A stretch of 64,000 nucleotides of DNA from Nonomuraea dietziae (GCF_014195505.1 NZ_JACIBV010000001.1:1364001-1428000), one strand, 5' to 3'. Positions 16,583 through 24,953 are shown, counted from the first letter of the stretch. Notes: a model not told the origin generated them from the letters alone. Numbers and translations are program-made.

Positions 16583-17200
16583 GTGCGGGAGTTCAGGTGG
16601 CGGCTGGCAGAGCGCGTGGTGGCCGACCGGGTGATCGGCATCATCCGCGCGCCGTCGGCCGGCACAGCCGTCTCGTACGGCGAGCGGCTCGTCTCCGCCG
16701 GGCTCGGGGCTATCGAGGTCTCCCTCTCGACGCCCGGCGCGCTGGGCGCCATTCGTACGCTCTCCTCCCAGGAGAGCCGTGCCCTGATCGGGGCGGGCAC
16801 GGTGATCGACGCCCACCAGGCGGTGCTGGCCATCGAGGCGGGGGCGCGTTTCCTGGTGTGTCCCATTCTCAGCACCGAGGTGATCCGCGCGGGCAGCCGC
16901 CACGGAGTCCCCGTGGTGGCGGGCGCCGCGACCCCGACCGAGATCGTCGTCGCCCTGGAGGCAGGGGCCGACCTGGTGAAGCTGTTCCCGGCCTCTCAGA
17001 GCTCACCCAAGGCGCTGCGCGACCTGCTGCAGGCCCTTCCCCATGCCCCGGTCGTGCCCACGGGCGGGGTCACCGCCGCCACCGCGCCCGAGTGGATCGC
17101 GGCGGGGGCGGTGGCCGTGGGCATGGGCGGCGAGCTGACCAGGGGCGAGCCCGAGGACACCGAACCGCGCGTGCGGGCCCTGCTGGACTCACTCAAGTGA
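16583..17200 (+). CDS. eda: 2-dehydro-3-deoxyphosphogluconate (KDPG) aldolase
   Basis: 205 residues from GTG 16583, preceded by GGAGG; the frame is open to 16532 but that start has no ribosome site. It is a class I aldolase TIM barrel: GIIRAPS, GAIEVSLSTPGA (catalytic Glu), GAGTVIDAHQ, VAGAATPTEIV, and LVKLFPAS with the Schiff-base Lys, then PTGGV. It cleaves KDPG to pyruvate and glyceraldehyde 3-phosphate. With the divergent kinase it forms the lower part of a uronate or Entner-Doudoroff route. No dehydratase or uronate isomerase lies nearby. Confidence 0.92.
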   Translation: MREFRWRLAERVVADRVIGIIRAPSAGTAVSYGERLVSAGLGAIEVSLSTPGALGAIRTLSSQESRALIGAGTVIDAHQAVLAIEAGARFLVCPILSTEVIRAGSRHGVPVVAGAATPTEIVVALEAGADLVKLFPASQSSPKALRDLLQALPHAPVVPTGGVTAATAPEWIAAGAVAVGMGGELTRGEPEDTEPRVRALLDSLK

Positions 17201-17319
17201 CGAGGCGACGCCCCCGTCACCACCACCGAAGCCCTGCCCCGCAGGACGCCCACTGGCATCTGCATGAGCGGCGCCCGTGGAAGCTGCGCGGCCCCGTGGT
17301 AGATCTGCGCCCGGAAGGT

Positions 17320-17345
17320 GGCCGGTACGGCGGGCCGTACCGGCC
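17320..17345. terminator. Bidirectional terminator between KDPG aldolase and acetylxylan esterase
   Basis: GGCCGGTACGG (17320-17330) pairs perfectly with CCGTACCGGCC (17335-17345) around a 4-nt loop, between two convergent genes. Confidence 0.75.
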
Positions 17346-17354
17346 TGACGCTTG

Positions 17355-18329
17355 CTAGCCGAACAGCTTGCTGACGTAACGCAGCTGCTCCTCACGCTGG
17401 AAGCCGCCGCCGCCCTCGTGGCTGTTCCACGGCCAGACGGTGATCTCCTTCGGCCCCTGCCAGTGGTTGTAGGCGGCGAACACCGTCGAGGGCGGGCACA
17501 CGTCGTCCATCAACGCCACCGAGTACAGCGCGGACGTCTGCCCTCTGGCGGCGAAGTTCAGCCCGTCGAAGTACGACAGCGTGCGGAAGACGGACTCCGC
17601 GCTGGGCCGCTGGCTGGCGAGGAAGCGGACGATCTCCTGGTAGGGGTCGCGTCCGGTGATCTCGACCGCCCTGCGGAAGTGGGTGAGGAACGGCACGTCG
17701 ATCAGCGCGCCCTTCACCGAGGGACGCAGCGCCGCCACCGCCTGGGCGATGCCGCCGCCCTGGCTGCCGCCCGAGACCACGATTCTGTCGCCGTCGACGG
17801 CGGGGTGCCCCGCTGCGACCTCCACGGCCCTCACCGCGTCGGTGAAGACCCGGCGGTAGTAGTAGTCGTCGGGGTCGAGGATGCCCCTGGTCATCATGCC
17901 CGGCGCCTGCGGGGAGGCGCCGCCGTGCGGGTCGGCGGTGGCACCGGGGCTGTGCAGGCTGTGGCCTCCCTGCCCGCGCGTGTCGACGACCAGCACCGCC
18001 AGGCCCGCCGACGGCCAGACCAGGTGATCGTGGACGAAACCCCTGCCGCCCGAGTAACCGATGTACTGCACCACGCACGGCACGGGGCCCTCGGCCGCAC
18101 GTGGCACGAGCAGCCAGCCGTTGATCCGGTGGCCGCCCCATCCCGCGAAGGAGGTGTCATAGACGTCCACGGTGGCCAGCGGGATGTCGTGGGGCGTGAA
18201 GACAGGAGCGAGGTCGTGCTCGGCGGCCTCGGCCAGGGTGCGGCTCCAGAAGGCGTCGAAGTCGGCGGGCTCGTCCCTCTCGGGGCGGTACTCCCGAAGC
18301 TGGTCGAGGGGGAGGTCGAACAGGGGCAC
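17355..18329 (-). CDS. Acetylxylan esterase/cephalosporin-C deacetylase (AXE1 family)
   Basis: 324 residues from GTG 18329, chosen because GGGAG lies just upstream and [17 protein letters not shown] is the classic family start; a TTG at 18341 in frame is weaker. It shows [28 protein letters not shown], and the nucleophile elbow VSGGSQGGG near residue 184. [17 protein letters not shown] gives the acid and NSHEGGG the His. No signal peptide, so it acts on imported acetylated oligosaccharides. A LacI-type operator lies about 50 bp upstream, consistent with plant-glycan control. Confidence 0.93.
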   Translation of the reverse strand: MPLFDLPLDQLREYRPERDEPADFDAFWSRTLAEAAEHDLAPVFTPHDIPLATVDVYDTSFAGWGGHRINGWLLVPRAAEGPVPCVVQYIGYSGGRGFVHDHLVWPSAGLAVLVVDTRGQGGHSLHSPGATADPHGGASPQAPGMMTRGILDPDDYYYRRVFTDAVRAVEVAAGHPAVDGDRIVVSGGSQGGGIAQAVAALRPSVKGALIDVPFLTHFRRAVEITGRDPYQEIVRFLASQRPSAESVFRTLSYFDGLNFAARGQTSALYSVALMDDVCPPSTVFAAYNHWQGPKEITVWPWNSHEGGGGFQREEQLRYVSKLFG

Positions 18330-18381
18330 AGGGTCTCCCAAAGGTCATATGGCGGGCCCTGACATTTCACCCCATCCACCC

Positions 18382-18397
18382 GTGAAAGCGCTATCCC
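18382..18397 (-). promoter_or_regulatory. LacI-family-type operator upstream of acetylxylan esterase
   Basis: GTGAAAGCGCTATCCC contains a central AGCGCT palindrome (18387-18392) with near-symmetric GAA/ATC flanks. This is the form of operators bound by LacI/CebR-type sugar repressors in Actinomycetes. No LacI regulator gene is present in the window. Confidence 0.55.
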
Positions 18398-18525
18398 TCG
18401 CTTCCAGGATCCCGCCGTACGAGACAGTCGAAGCGCCACCCCGAGGTCAGGCGCCGCGCCCCGGAGACGACGACCTGCGCACACGACGTCATCCGGTCAT
18501 CCTCGCCCGCCGCCCCGCGATGACG

Positions 18526-19380
18526 TCAGAGAATCCGGCCCACGGCTCCGTCGACGCGCAGCTTGGGCGCCTCGTCCAGCAGCGGCACCTGCGCTTCGTC
18601 CTCGTCGCCGAGGCGCCACTCCTGGACGGGCACGAGTCCTGGGCCGATCAGGTCGAAGCCCTCGAACAGCCTCTCCACCTGATCCCGCGTCCGGAAGGTG
18701 GCCTGGGCGGGCGAGTTGGCCGTGGCCATCGTGAGCTGCGCGACCGCCTCGGGCGCGCTCTCGGCCATCGTGTGCGACAGCACCAGATGGCTGCCCGGCG
18801 CCATCCGCTCCCTGAAGCTCGCCACGATCCCGGCGGGGTCCTCGCTGTCCAGGATGAAGTGCAGCACCGCCACCATCAGCACGCCGACCGGCTGGTCGAA
18901 GTCGATGAGACCGGTGACGTGCGGATCGTTCAGCACCTCGTGAGGCTTGCGCACATCGGCCTGGATGCTCGCCACGCCGGGTGTCCTGGCCAGCAGCACG
19001 TCGGCGTGCATCCGCACCACGGGGTCGTAGTCCACGTAGATCACCCGGCACGCGGGGCTCACCTGCCGGGCGACCTCATGAACGCTCGGCGAGGTCGGTA
19101 TACCGGTGCCCAGGTCGATGAACTGCCGCACCCCCTGCTCGGCCAGATGGCGCACCGCCCTGACCATGAAGGCCCTGTTGGCCCTGGCGACCAGCCTGGT
19201 GTCGGGGGCGACGGAAAGGAGCCGGTCGGCGACGGCCCTGTCGACGGCGAGGTGGTCCTTGCCGCCGAGGAGATAGTCGTACACCCGGGCGGAACTCGGC
19301 ACCTTGGGATCAACACCTGGAGGAACACGGTCCAGCTCGCTCACGAGCGTCTCCTTCACCTCATCCGACGTGATCGTCAT
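18526..19380 (-). CDS. SAM-dependent methyltransferase, Methyltransf_19 (DUF574) family
   Basis: 284 residues from ATG 19380. The pattern is that of the actinomycete-specific family: PSSARVYDYLLGGKDHLAVDR near residue 27, NRAFMVRAVRHLAEQGVRQFIDLGTGIPTSP (SAM-binding loop), VIYVDYDPVV, then DFDQPVGVLMVAVLHFI. These proteins occur in many copies in mycelial Actinomycetes, and their substrates are mostly unknown. The gene stands alone on the minus strand downstream of LysR with a 47-bp gap, so it may share that transcript. Confidence 0.9.
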   Translation of the reverse strand: MTITSDEVKETLVSELDRVPPGVDPKVPSSARVYDYLLGGKDHLAVDRAVADRLLSVAPDTRLVARANRAFMVRAVRHLAEQGVRQFIDLGTGIPTSPSVHEVARQVSPACRVIYVDYDPVVRMHADVLLARTPGVASIQADVRKPHEVLNDPHVTGLIDFDQPVGVLMVAVLHFILDSEDPAGIVASFRERMAPGSHLVLSHTMAESAPEAVAQLTMATANSPAQATFRTRDQVERLFEGFDLIGPGLVPVQEWRLGDEDEAQVPLLDEAPKLRVDGAVGRIL

Positions 19381-19427
19381 GCTACCGGGGCAGGTCCGGC
19401 GACCAGTCGGAGCCGCGGGCCGTACGG

Positions 19428-20276
19428 CTAGCCGAAGGAGTGTACGAACGCGGTGACGGCCGGACGGCGGTCGGCGGCGCGCCAGGCGAGGGCCAGCCTG
19501 GCAGGCGACAGGCCTGAGACCGGACGGGCGACCAGCCCAGGGCGCCGGTACAGCTCCGCGTTGCCCTCCGAGAGCAGCACCAGCCCGAGCCCGGCCAGTA
19601 CCGCCTCGAAGACGCCGTCGGGTGAGGCCGCCTCCGCCCCGATGATCGTTCCAGGACCGCCCAGCCAGAAGTCCCGCAGCGGCCCTGCCGTCTCGGGCAG
19701 CGCCACGAACGGCTCGCCGCGCAACTCGGCGAAGTCGATCTCCTCCCTGGCGGCCAGCCGGTGGTTCTCCGGCATCGCGACGAAGCGCCGTTCGGTCGCC
19801 AGCACCCTGGTGGCCACCCCCTCGGGTGCGGGCAGCCACACGAAGGCGACGTCGGAGCTGCCGTCGGACAGCCCGGCGCTCGGGTCCTCCCAGCCGACCA
19901 CGCGCAGCGACACCATCCAGCCCGGCATCCGCTCCCTGAAGCGCCGCAGCGCCTCGGCCTGGATCCCTCGGCCGACGGCGGTCTGCAGGCCGATCACCAG
20001 GGTGCCGCTGGGGGCGGCCTGCCGTACCAGATCGAGGCCCTCGTCCCAGCGGGCCAGCAGGTCGCGGGCGACAGGCAGCAGCGCCGTGCCCTGCCGGGTG
20101 AGCGCGAGGCCGCTCGGCACGCGGTCGAAGAGGGTGAACCCGAGCTGCCGTTCCAGCGCTCTCAGCTGCTTGGACAGGGCGGGCTGCGACACGAAGAGCC
20201 GCTCGGCCGCCCTGGTGACGTTGAGCTCCTCGGCGGCCGCGACGAAGTACCGCAGTTCGCGCAGGTGAATCTCCAT
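19428..20276 (-). CDS. LysR-family transcriptional regulator
   Basis: 282 residues from ATG 20276 (a GTG at 20282 is also in frame). The N-terminal winged helix MEIHLRELRYFVAAAEELN...RLFVSQPALSKQLRALE is standard for LysR. The C-terminal part is a periplasmic-binding-like effector domain. It is divergent from an aldo/keto reductase, with an LTTR box overlapping its own start codon, which predicts autorepression and control of the reductase. Confidence 0.92.
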   Translation of the reverse strand: MEIHLRELRYFVAAAEELNVTRAAERLFVSQPALSKQLRALERQLGFTLFDRVPSGLALTRQGTALLPVARDLLARWDEGLDLVRQAAPSGTLVIGLQTAVGRGIQAEALRRFRERMPGWMVSLRVVGWEDPSAGLSDGSSDVAFVWLPAPEGVATRVLATERRFVAMPENHRLAAREEIDFAELRGEPFVALPETAGPLRDFWLGGPGTIIGAEAASPDGVFEAVLAGLGLVLLSEGNAELYRRPGLVARPVSGLSPARLALAWRAADRRPAVTAFVHSFG

Positions 20277-20289
20277 AACCACCGGTTAT
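20275..20289. promoter_or_regulatory. LysR-type (T-N11-A) binding site
   Basis: ATAACC-ACC-GGTTAT is a perfect 6-bp inverted repeat with a 3-bp centre and contains the LTTR consensus T-N11-A (20276 to 20288). It overlaps the LysR start codon and lies 50 bp before the aldo/keto reductase start. Confidence 0.7.
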
Positions 20290-20338
20290 ACCGGCATGTC
20301 TTGGACGTGGCCACCGGGGAGCGCGCAGGATCGGGGGC

Positions 20339-21313
20339 ATGAGAACTCTTGGCAAACTCACCGTCCCCCCGATCGGATACGGGGCGATGGTGCTCTCTCC
20401 CGGCATCTACGGCGAGATCGACGACGACTGGGCGCTGGCCGCGCTGCGTCACGCTCTCGACGAGGGCGGCACCCACATCGACACCAGCGACGCCTACGGG
20501 CCGGACGGGCACAACGAGCGCCTGGTCGGCAGGGCGATCAAGGGCAGGAGGGACGAGGTCGTCGTGGCGACCAAGTTCGGCCTGGCCGTCCCTGAGGGGG
20601 TGGAGACCAGGTCCATCCCCGTGGGGTATGCCTTCGGTGAGCTGCGCGGCAACGCCGACCCCGCCCTGGTGCGCGGTTACGCCGAGCGCAGCCTGCGCAA
20701 CCTCGGCACCGACGTGATCGACCTGTACTACCTGCACTACCCCGACCCCGGCGTGCCGGTCGAGGACACCATGGGCGCGGTGGCCGATCTGGTGCGGGCG
20801 GGGTTGGTACGGCATGCGGGCCTGTCGAACGTGACCGCCGAGCAGTTGCGTAGCGCCCACGCCGTGCTGCCGATCGCGGCTGTGCAGGTGGAGTGGTCGA
20901 TGTGGCGGCCGATCGACCCCGAGTTGCTGGCGGCGACGCGGGAGCTCGGTGTCGGTGTGGTGGCGTGGAGCCCGCTGGGCTCGGGCTTCCTCACGGGGAG
21001 CGTCTCGAAGCTGGAGGAGGGCGACTTCCGGCGCCACGCGCCGCGCTTCGACGCCGCCAACCTGGCCGTGAACAACGACAGGTACGCGCCGATCAGGCGG
21101 CTGGCCACCGAGCTGGGCATCACCCCAGCCCAGCTGGCGCTGGGCTGGCTGCTGCACCAGGACGAGCACGTGGTGCCGATCCCCGGCAGCAGGACGCCCT
21201 CGCACATCACCGAGAACCTGCAGACCGCGGGCATCGCTCTGCACCCCGACACGCTGAGGCGGCTGGACGAGGCGCTGTCCTCCTTCAAGGTGGAGGGAGG
21301 GACGCTGCTGTAG
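20339..21313 (+). CDS. Aldo/keto reductase
   Basis: 324 residues, (beta/alpha)8 fold. The tetrad motifs are present: HIDTSDAYGPDGHNERLVGRAI (Asp and Tyr), VATKFGL (Lys) and YYLHYPDP (His). The NADPH-binding end is IPGSRTPSHITENL. This resembles the YajO/IolS-type group that reduces small aldehydes. The substrate is unknown. The divergent LysR regulator and a downstream terminator make it a one-gene unit. Confidence 0.9.
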   Translation: MRTLGKLTVPPIGYGAMVLSPGIYGEIDDDWALAALRHALDEGGTHIDTSDAYGPDGHNERLVGRAIKGRRDEVVVATKFGLAVPEGVETRSIPVGYAFGELRGNADPALVRGYAERSLRNLGTDVIDLYYLHYPDPGVPVEDTMGAVADLVRAGLVRHAGLSNVTAEQLRSAHAVLPIAAVQVEWSMWRPIDPELLAATRELGVGVVAWSPLGSGFLTGSVSKLEEGDFRRHAPRFDAANLAVNNDRYAPIRRLATELGITPAQLALGWLLHQDEHVVPIPGSRTPSHITENLQTAGIALHPDTLRRLDEALSSFKVEGGTLL

Positions 21314-21320
21314 GGGCCAC

Positions 21321-21344
21321 GCCCGCAGGCTCAGCCCTGCGGGC
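21321..21344 (+). terminator. Terminator after aldo/keto reductase
   Basis: GCCCGCAGG (21321-21329) pairs with CCTGCGGGC (21336-21344), loop of 6 nt, 8 bp past the stop. Confidence 0.65.
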
Positions 21345-21421
21345 GGCGCCCATACATATGCGGCAAATCATCACAAGTCGGATGGTGCGCACCTGAACCT
21401 GGGCGTCATATCCCACAAAAA

Positions 21422-22732
21422 GTGTCTTCGAGTAGGTTCGTGCGTGTGCTGTGGCCCGTGTGGCGTCGCCTCGCCCGGCGCGGCCTGCGCCTGGCGGGCC
21501 GCGCGCTGGCAGGCGTGGCCGTCCTGGTGCTCGCCCCCGTGCTGGCCCTGGCCACCCTGGGGGGCCTCGCCGGCCTCACCGCCACGCCCGCCGTCCTGCT
21601 GGGCGCGGCCCTCGGCGTCTTCGCCTCGATCTTCTTCCTCGGGCTCCTGCTGCTCCTGCCCCGTCCCGCCTCCCGGCTCCCCCGCTGGCTGCGCGCGCTC
21701 GCCATCCTCGGCGTCGAGGCCCTGGTCGTCTGGCAGGTGGCCGCGGCCACCCTCGCCCCTCTGCGGGACGCCCTGCCACCACCGCCCGTCGCCGGCCAGC
21801 GGATCTGGGAGCTGTCCACGGGCTCCAGGCTCGCGTACGTCGTCAGGAAGCCGAAGCGGTCGCGAGGGCTGCCGCCCGTGGTGGTCCTGCACGGCGGCCC
21901 CGGCCGGGCCGACCTGGGCGGCGACTCGGCCTTCTTCGGCGCCCTGGCCGCCGACGGCCGCCCTGTCTACGTCTACGACCAGGTGGGGGCGGGCCGCTCG
22001 TCCCGGCTGGCCGACCCTGGCGGATACAGCCTGACCAGGGACCTCGACGACCTCGAGGCGATCCGCCTGCGGCTGGGGGCCGACCGGCTCGTCCTGGTCG
22101 GCCACGCGGAGGGCGCCCTGCTGGCCGCCGCCTACCTGGCCCGCCACCCCGGCAACGTCGACAGGCTCGTCCTGTCGTCACCCGCGGGGCTGCGGCCAGC
22201 TCCGTCGGGCGCGGCGCTGGCCCGCCTTGACGCCGCCCAGAACCGCCGCCTGGCGCTGAGCCTGCTGCATCCGCGCGTCCTGGCGGCCTCGGCGCTCCTT
22301 CAGGCGAACCCCGCCGCCGCCCACTCCGTCGTGGGCGACGCCGAGCTCGACGCCCGCCTGGCCGCCTACCACCGGCTGCTGCTCCCCGCCCGGCGCTGCG
22401 GCTCGGGCGCCGCGCCCGCCGCCGTCACCGGCGCGTACGCCAACCTGGTGCGGCGCCCGATCCCCTCCTGGATCGGTGAGGGCATCAGCGGCAGCCCGGC
22501 TCCCACCCTGATCGTCAAGGGCTCCTGCGACTACCAGAGCTGGTCGTCGGCCGCCGGCTACCGGGCGATCATGCCGGCCTCGCAGCTCGTCTACCTGCGC
22601 GGGGCCGGGCACGACGCCTACCGCGACAGGCCTGGGCCGTACCTGGAGGCCGTCCGCGCCTTCCTGGCCGGCCGTCCCCTCAGCCCCCACACCGGCGAGC
22701 TCCCCCCTCCCGACTTCCAGGGCCCGCCCTGA
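21422..22732 (+). CDS. Membrane-anchored alpha/beta-hydrolase-like protein with altered nucleophile
   Basis: 436 residues from GTG 21422 (a GTG at 21440 is an alternative; neither has a strong ribosome site). Residues ~20-105 hold two or three hydrophobic helices. The rest is a proline-iminopeptidase-like fold with the oxyanion block VVLHGGPGRADLG near 155 and VYDQVGAGRSS. The nucleophile elbow, normally G-x-S-x-G, reads VLVGHAEGALLAA, so Ser is replaced by Ala. Asp and His candidates remain (KGSCDYQSW, GAGHDAY). Peptidase activity by the usual mechanism is therefore unlikely; a binding or scaffold role is possible. Confidence 0.8.
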   Translation: MSSSRFVRVLWPVWRRLARRGLRLAGRALAGVAVLVLAPVLALATLGGLAGLTATPAVLLGAALGVFASIFFLGLLLLLPRPASRLPRWLRALAILGVEALVVWQVAAATLAPLRDALPPPPVAGQRIWELSTGSRLAYVVRKPKRSRGLPPVVVLHGGPGRADLGGDSAFFGALAADGRPVYVYDQVGAGRSSRLADPGGYSLTRDLDDLEAIRLRLGADRLVLVGHAEGALLAAAYLARHPGNVDRLVLSSPAGLRPAPSGAALARLDAAQNRRLALSLLHPRVLAASALLQANPAAAHSVVGDAELDARLAAYHRLLLPARRCGSGAAPAAVTGAYANLVRRPIPSWIGEGISGSPAPTLIVKGSCDYQSWSSAAGYRAIMPASQLVYLRGAGHDAYRDRPGPYLEAVRAFLAGRPLSPHTGELPPPDFQGPP

Positions 22733-22822
22733 GCCCCCGCCGGCGACCACGGATCCGAGCCGGACGCACGGGGTCGCTCAGGTCATCCATCGCTCGGCTC
22801 CTCCTCGGGTACGGCTGACGCC

Positions 22823-22862
22823 TGGCCGAACCGGGTTCGAACCGGTGACATCTCGGTTGGAG
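22823..22862 (-). other. tRNA 3'-half remnant, candidate attachment-site scar
   Basis: On the minus strand ACCGG-TTCGAAC-CCGGT forms a perfect 5-bp T-arm with the canonical TTCGAAC loop (22830-22846), followed by the 7-nt TCGGCCA (acceptor 3' strand) and preceded by an AACCGAGATGTC anticodon-stem/variable-loop-like stretch. No D-arm and no complementary TGGCCGA 5' acceptor strand is found in the ~75 bases before it. The element therefore looks like the 3' part of a tRNA gene, as left by integrases that recombine into tRNA genes. Confidence 0.55.
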
Positions 22863-22884
22863 GGCGACCGATGGAACCTGGACG

Positions 22885-23241
22885 CTACGCGTCTTGCACC
22901 GACCCCCAGCCGTTGTTCCAGATGTTGTCCCAGTCGGCCTTGACGATGATCTTGTACCGGTGAGTCAGCCCGCTGATGGTCTTCACGCAAGGCCTGGTCG
23001 TCCGGTCGCAGGAGAAGGAGCCGACCGACACATTGTTGATCGTGTCCCATACCGTGCCCTTAACATCCCCCGCGAGCTTGGCGATGATGTACCCCTTGGT
23101 GGCAGGGACGGACCCGCTCGTGCAGGTGGCATCGCCGTTGAGCCAGCAGGTGGAGCTTCCGGCGCTGGCCGGAGTCGCGGAGGCGGTCACGAGCGCCAGG
23201 GCGATGGCTGCTGATGCGGCCGCGAAGTGTCTGAGCTTCAT
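22885..23241 (-). CDS. Small secreted cysteine-containing protein, unknown function
   Basis: 118 residues, ATG start with AGGAG upstream. A clear Sec signal peptide (MKLRHFAAASAAIALALVTASATPASA, written in two parts: a short basic end and a hydrophobic core) is cut after ASA near residue 27. The mature ~91 residues have four Cys (STCWLNGDATC and SFSCDRTTRPC), enough for two disulfides, and an aromatic C-terminus with WDNIWNNGWG. I recognise no family. It lies beside a tRNA 3' remnant and has a hairpin and tandem 11-bp repeats upstream, so it may be specially regulated or acquired. Confidence 0.8.
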   Translation of the reverse strand: MKLRHFAAASAAIALALVTASATPASAGSSTCWLNGDATCTSGSVPATKGYIIAKLAGDVKGTVWDTINNVSVGSFSCDRTTRPCVKTISGLTHRYKIIVKADWDNIWNNGWGSVQDA

Positions 23242-23258
23242 CGGATCTCCTCACTCGG

Positions 23259-23280
23259 ATGCGGCCAGTGGTGGCCGCAT
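23259..23280 (-). other. Perfect hairpin upstream of the secreted protein gene
   Basis: ATGCGGCCA (23259-23267) pairs with TGGCCGCAT (23272-23280), a 9-bp stem with a 4-nt loop, just upstream of the ribosome site of the gene starting at 23241. It could be a 5' UTR structure or an operator. Confidence 0.5.
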
Positions 23281-23307
23281 GGAAGTGAGCGCCAGGCTAG
23301 GAGCCGG

Positions 23308-23329
23308 CCGTTGGGTGACCGTTGGGCGA
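23308..23329 (-). repeat. Two tandem 11-bp direct repeats upstream of the secreted protein gene
   Basis: CCGTTGGGTGA (23308-23318) is directly followed by CCGTTGGGCGA (23319-23329). An 11-bp period puts both copies on the same face of the helix, the arrangement bound by SARP-type activators. It lies 67-88 bp upstream of the start at 23241. Confidence 0.5.
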
Positions 23330-23480
23330 TCGAGTGACGCCCCATCGGGAAGACGTGGACGACCAAGACCCACGAAGGCGAGTGCGCGGGCGTCCGGTTG
23401 GGCCCGAGGACAAAGAAGGGCGCGCATCCGTCGTCCCGCAGGCCAAAGGGCGCCGCGGGTCGCCTGGTGATACTGGCAGC

Positions 23481-24953
23481 ATGGATCTCGAACGAGTCAA
23501 GCGCGAGGTATTCTCGCTGGTCAGCCCGCATACCCCCGGCCTGGCCGTCGGCGTGTACGTCGACGGCGCCGCGGTGCTGACGGTCGCCCAGGGGGCGGCG
23601 TGCGTGGAGTTCGGCGTGCCGGTCGACGAGCACACGCGGTTCGACATCGCCAGTGCGAGCAAGCAGTTCACGGCGGCGTGCGTGCTGCTGCTGGAGCGCG
23701 AAGGGAAGCTGGGGCTCGACGACGACGTGCGGACGCACGTGCCTGAGCTGAGCCTGGAGACGCCGGTGACGCTGCGGCAGTGCCTGCAGCACACCGGCGG
23801 CCTGCCGGAGTGGTACGCGCTGCAGGCGCTGACGGGCGTGCCGCTGGCGGAGATGACCGAGCAGCGGCTGCTGGAGGTGCTCACGGGCATCCGCAGGACG
23901 ACGTTCGAGCCGGGCACGGCGTTCTCCTACTCCAACACCGGCTACGTGCTCGCGGCGGTCGTGATCAACCGCGTCACGAACTCGTCGCTGGCGGAGTTCG
24001 CGCGCAAGCGGCTCTTCGAGCCGCTGGGGATGGCCGATTCCCTGTTCCGTGACGACGCGTCGCTTCCGCTGGACAGGCTGGCGTACGGCTACGCCAACGC
24101 GCAGGGCGAGCCGCGCAGGGCCGACACCCAGGAGAGCGCGGTCGGCGACGGCGGACTGGTGACGAGCGTGGCGGGGCTGGCGCCGTGGTTCGGGTTCCTG
24201 GCCGACGGGCGGGTGCTCGGCACCGACCTGCGCGACCGGCTGCTGGAGCGAGGGGTGCTGGCCGACGGCACGGTCCAGGCGTACGCGATGGGGATCTATC
24301 ACGGCGATGGCTGGTTCGCCCACGCGGGCGGCATGCACGGGTACCTGTCGAACCTGCTGTACCTGCCCGATCCGGGTGTCGGCATCGCGGTGCTGTCCAA
24401 CCAGACGGCGATCAACCCGGTGAGGGTGTCGCACCGGCTGGCGCGGCTGCTGCTCGGCCAGGAGGAGCCGCCGAAGCCCGAGCCGAAGAGGCTGGCCGTG
24501 CCGGAGCGGCTGCACTGGCACGATCCGGCCGGGGACGGGACGCTCACCCTCGCACCCGCCGACGAGGGCCTCGTGATCGCCGGCGTGGGCGTGTTCACCG
24601 GCGGCGCCGACGGACGCTGGCACGGGACTGGAGAGGCCGAGGGCGGCTGGGTGGAGATCGACGGCGACCGGCTGCTGCTCAACGTCGGCCCACTCTCGCG
24701 CCCCCCTGTCGTCTTCGACGCGGCCGAGCCGCCCTCGGATGCGCCGCTGCCCGACGGTGTCTACCGCAGCTGGGAGTTCGGCGTCGACGCCGTCGTGAGC
24801 GACGGCGAGGTGCGTATCGGCCGCGAGCTCAAACTGCCGGTGTCCGCCGCCCCTGGCGGCGCGTGGAAGGCCGGGCCGTTCACGCTCCGTATCCAGGAGG
24901 GCGACCTGCTGGTGAGCGGCGGCGGCCTGCGCCGGACGCGCTTCGAAGGCTGA
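23481..24953 (+). CDS. S12-family serine hydrolase, D-aminopeptidase (DAP)-like
   Basis: 490 residues from ATG 23481; the frame is open earlier but the family start is here. The catalytic domain has S58-A-S-K61 (SxxK), Y150-S-N, and H281-A-G-G in place of KTG. The spacing is very close to that of the Ochrobactrum D-aminopeptidase (as I recall, Ser62, Lys65, Tyr153, His287 in an H-x-G motif). The last ~150 residues are beta-rich, like the extra barrels of that enzyme. No signal peptide is seen, so it should be cytoplasmic and act on peptides with N-terminal D-residues. It lies 115 bp before a peptide ABC transporter operon in the same direction. A beta-lactamase-like esterase is the alternative. 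Confidence 0.75.
   Translation: MDLERVKREVFSLVSPHTPGLAVGVYVDGAAVLTVAQGAACVEFGVPVDEHTRFDIASASKQFTAACVLLLEREGKLGLDDDVRTHVPELSLETPVTLRQCLQHTGGLPEWYALQALTGVPLAEMTEQRLLEVLTGIRRTTFEPGTAFSYSNTGYVLAAVVINRVTNSSLAEFARKRLFEPLGMADSLFRDDASLPLDRLAYGYANAQGEPRRADTQESAVGDGGLVTSVAGLAPWFGFLADGRVLGTDLRDRLLERGVLADGTVQAYAMGIYHGDGWFAHAGGMHGYLSNLLYLPDPGVGIAVLSNQTAINPVRVSHRLARLLLGQEEPPKPEPKRLAVPERLHWHDPAGDGTLTLAPADEGLVIAGVGVFTGGADGRWHGTGEAEGGWVEIDGDRLLLNVGPLSRPPVVFDAAEPPSDAPLPDGVYRSWEFGVDAVVSDGEVRIGRELKLPVSAAPGGAWKAGPFTLRIQEGDLLVSGGGLRRTRFEG

Noticed and set aside
22823-22900. Complete tRNA gene.
   Set aside because: Only the T-arm and acceptor 3' strand are present; no D-arm, matching 5' acceptor or paired anticodon stem could be found upstream on the minus strand.
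22778-23050. A 90-codon minus-strand frame containing DVTGSNPVRPG.
   Set aside because: That string is the usual artefact of translating tRNA T-arm sequence; the frame also overlaps the secreted protein gene.
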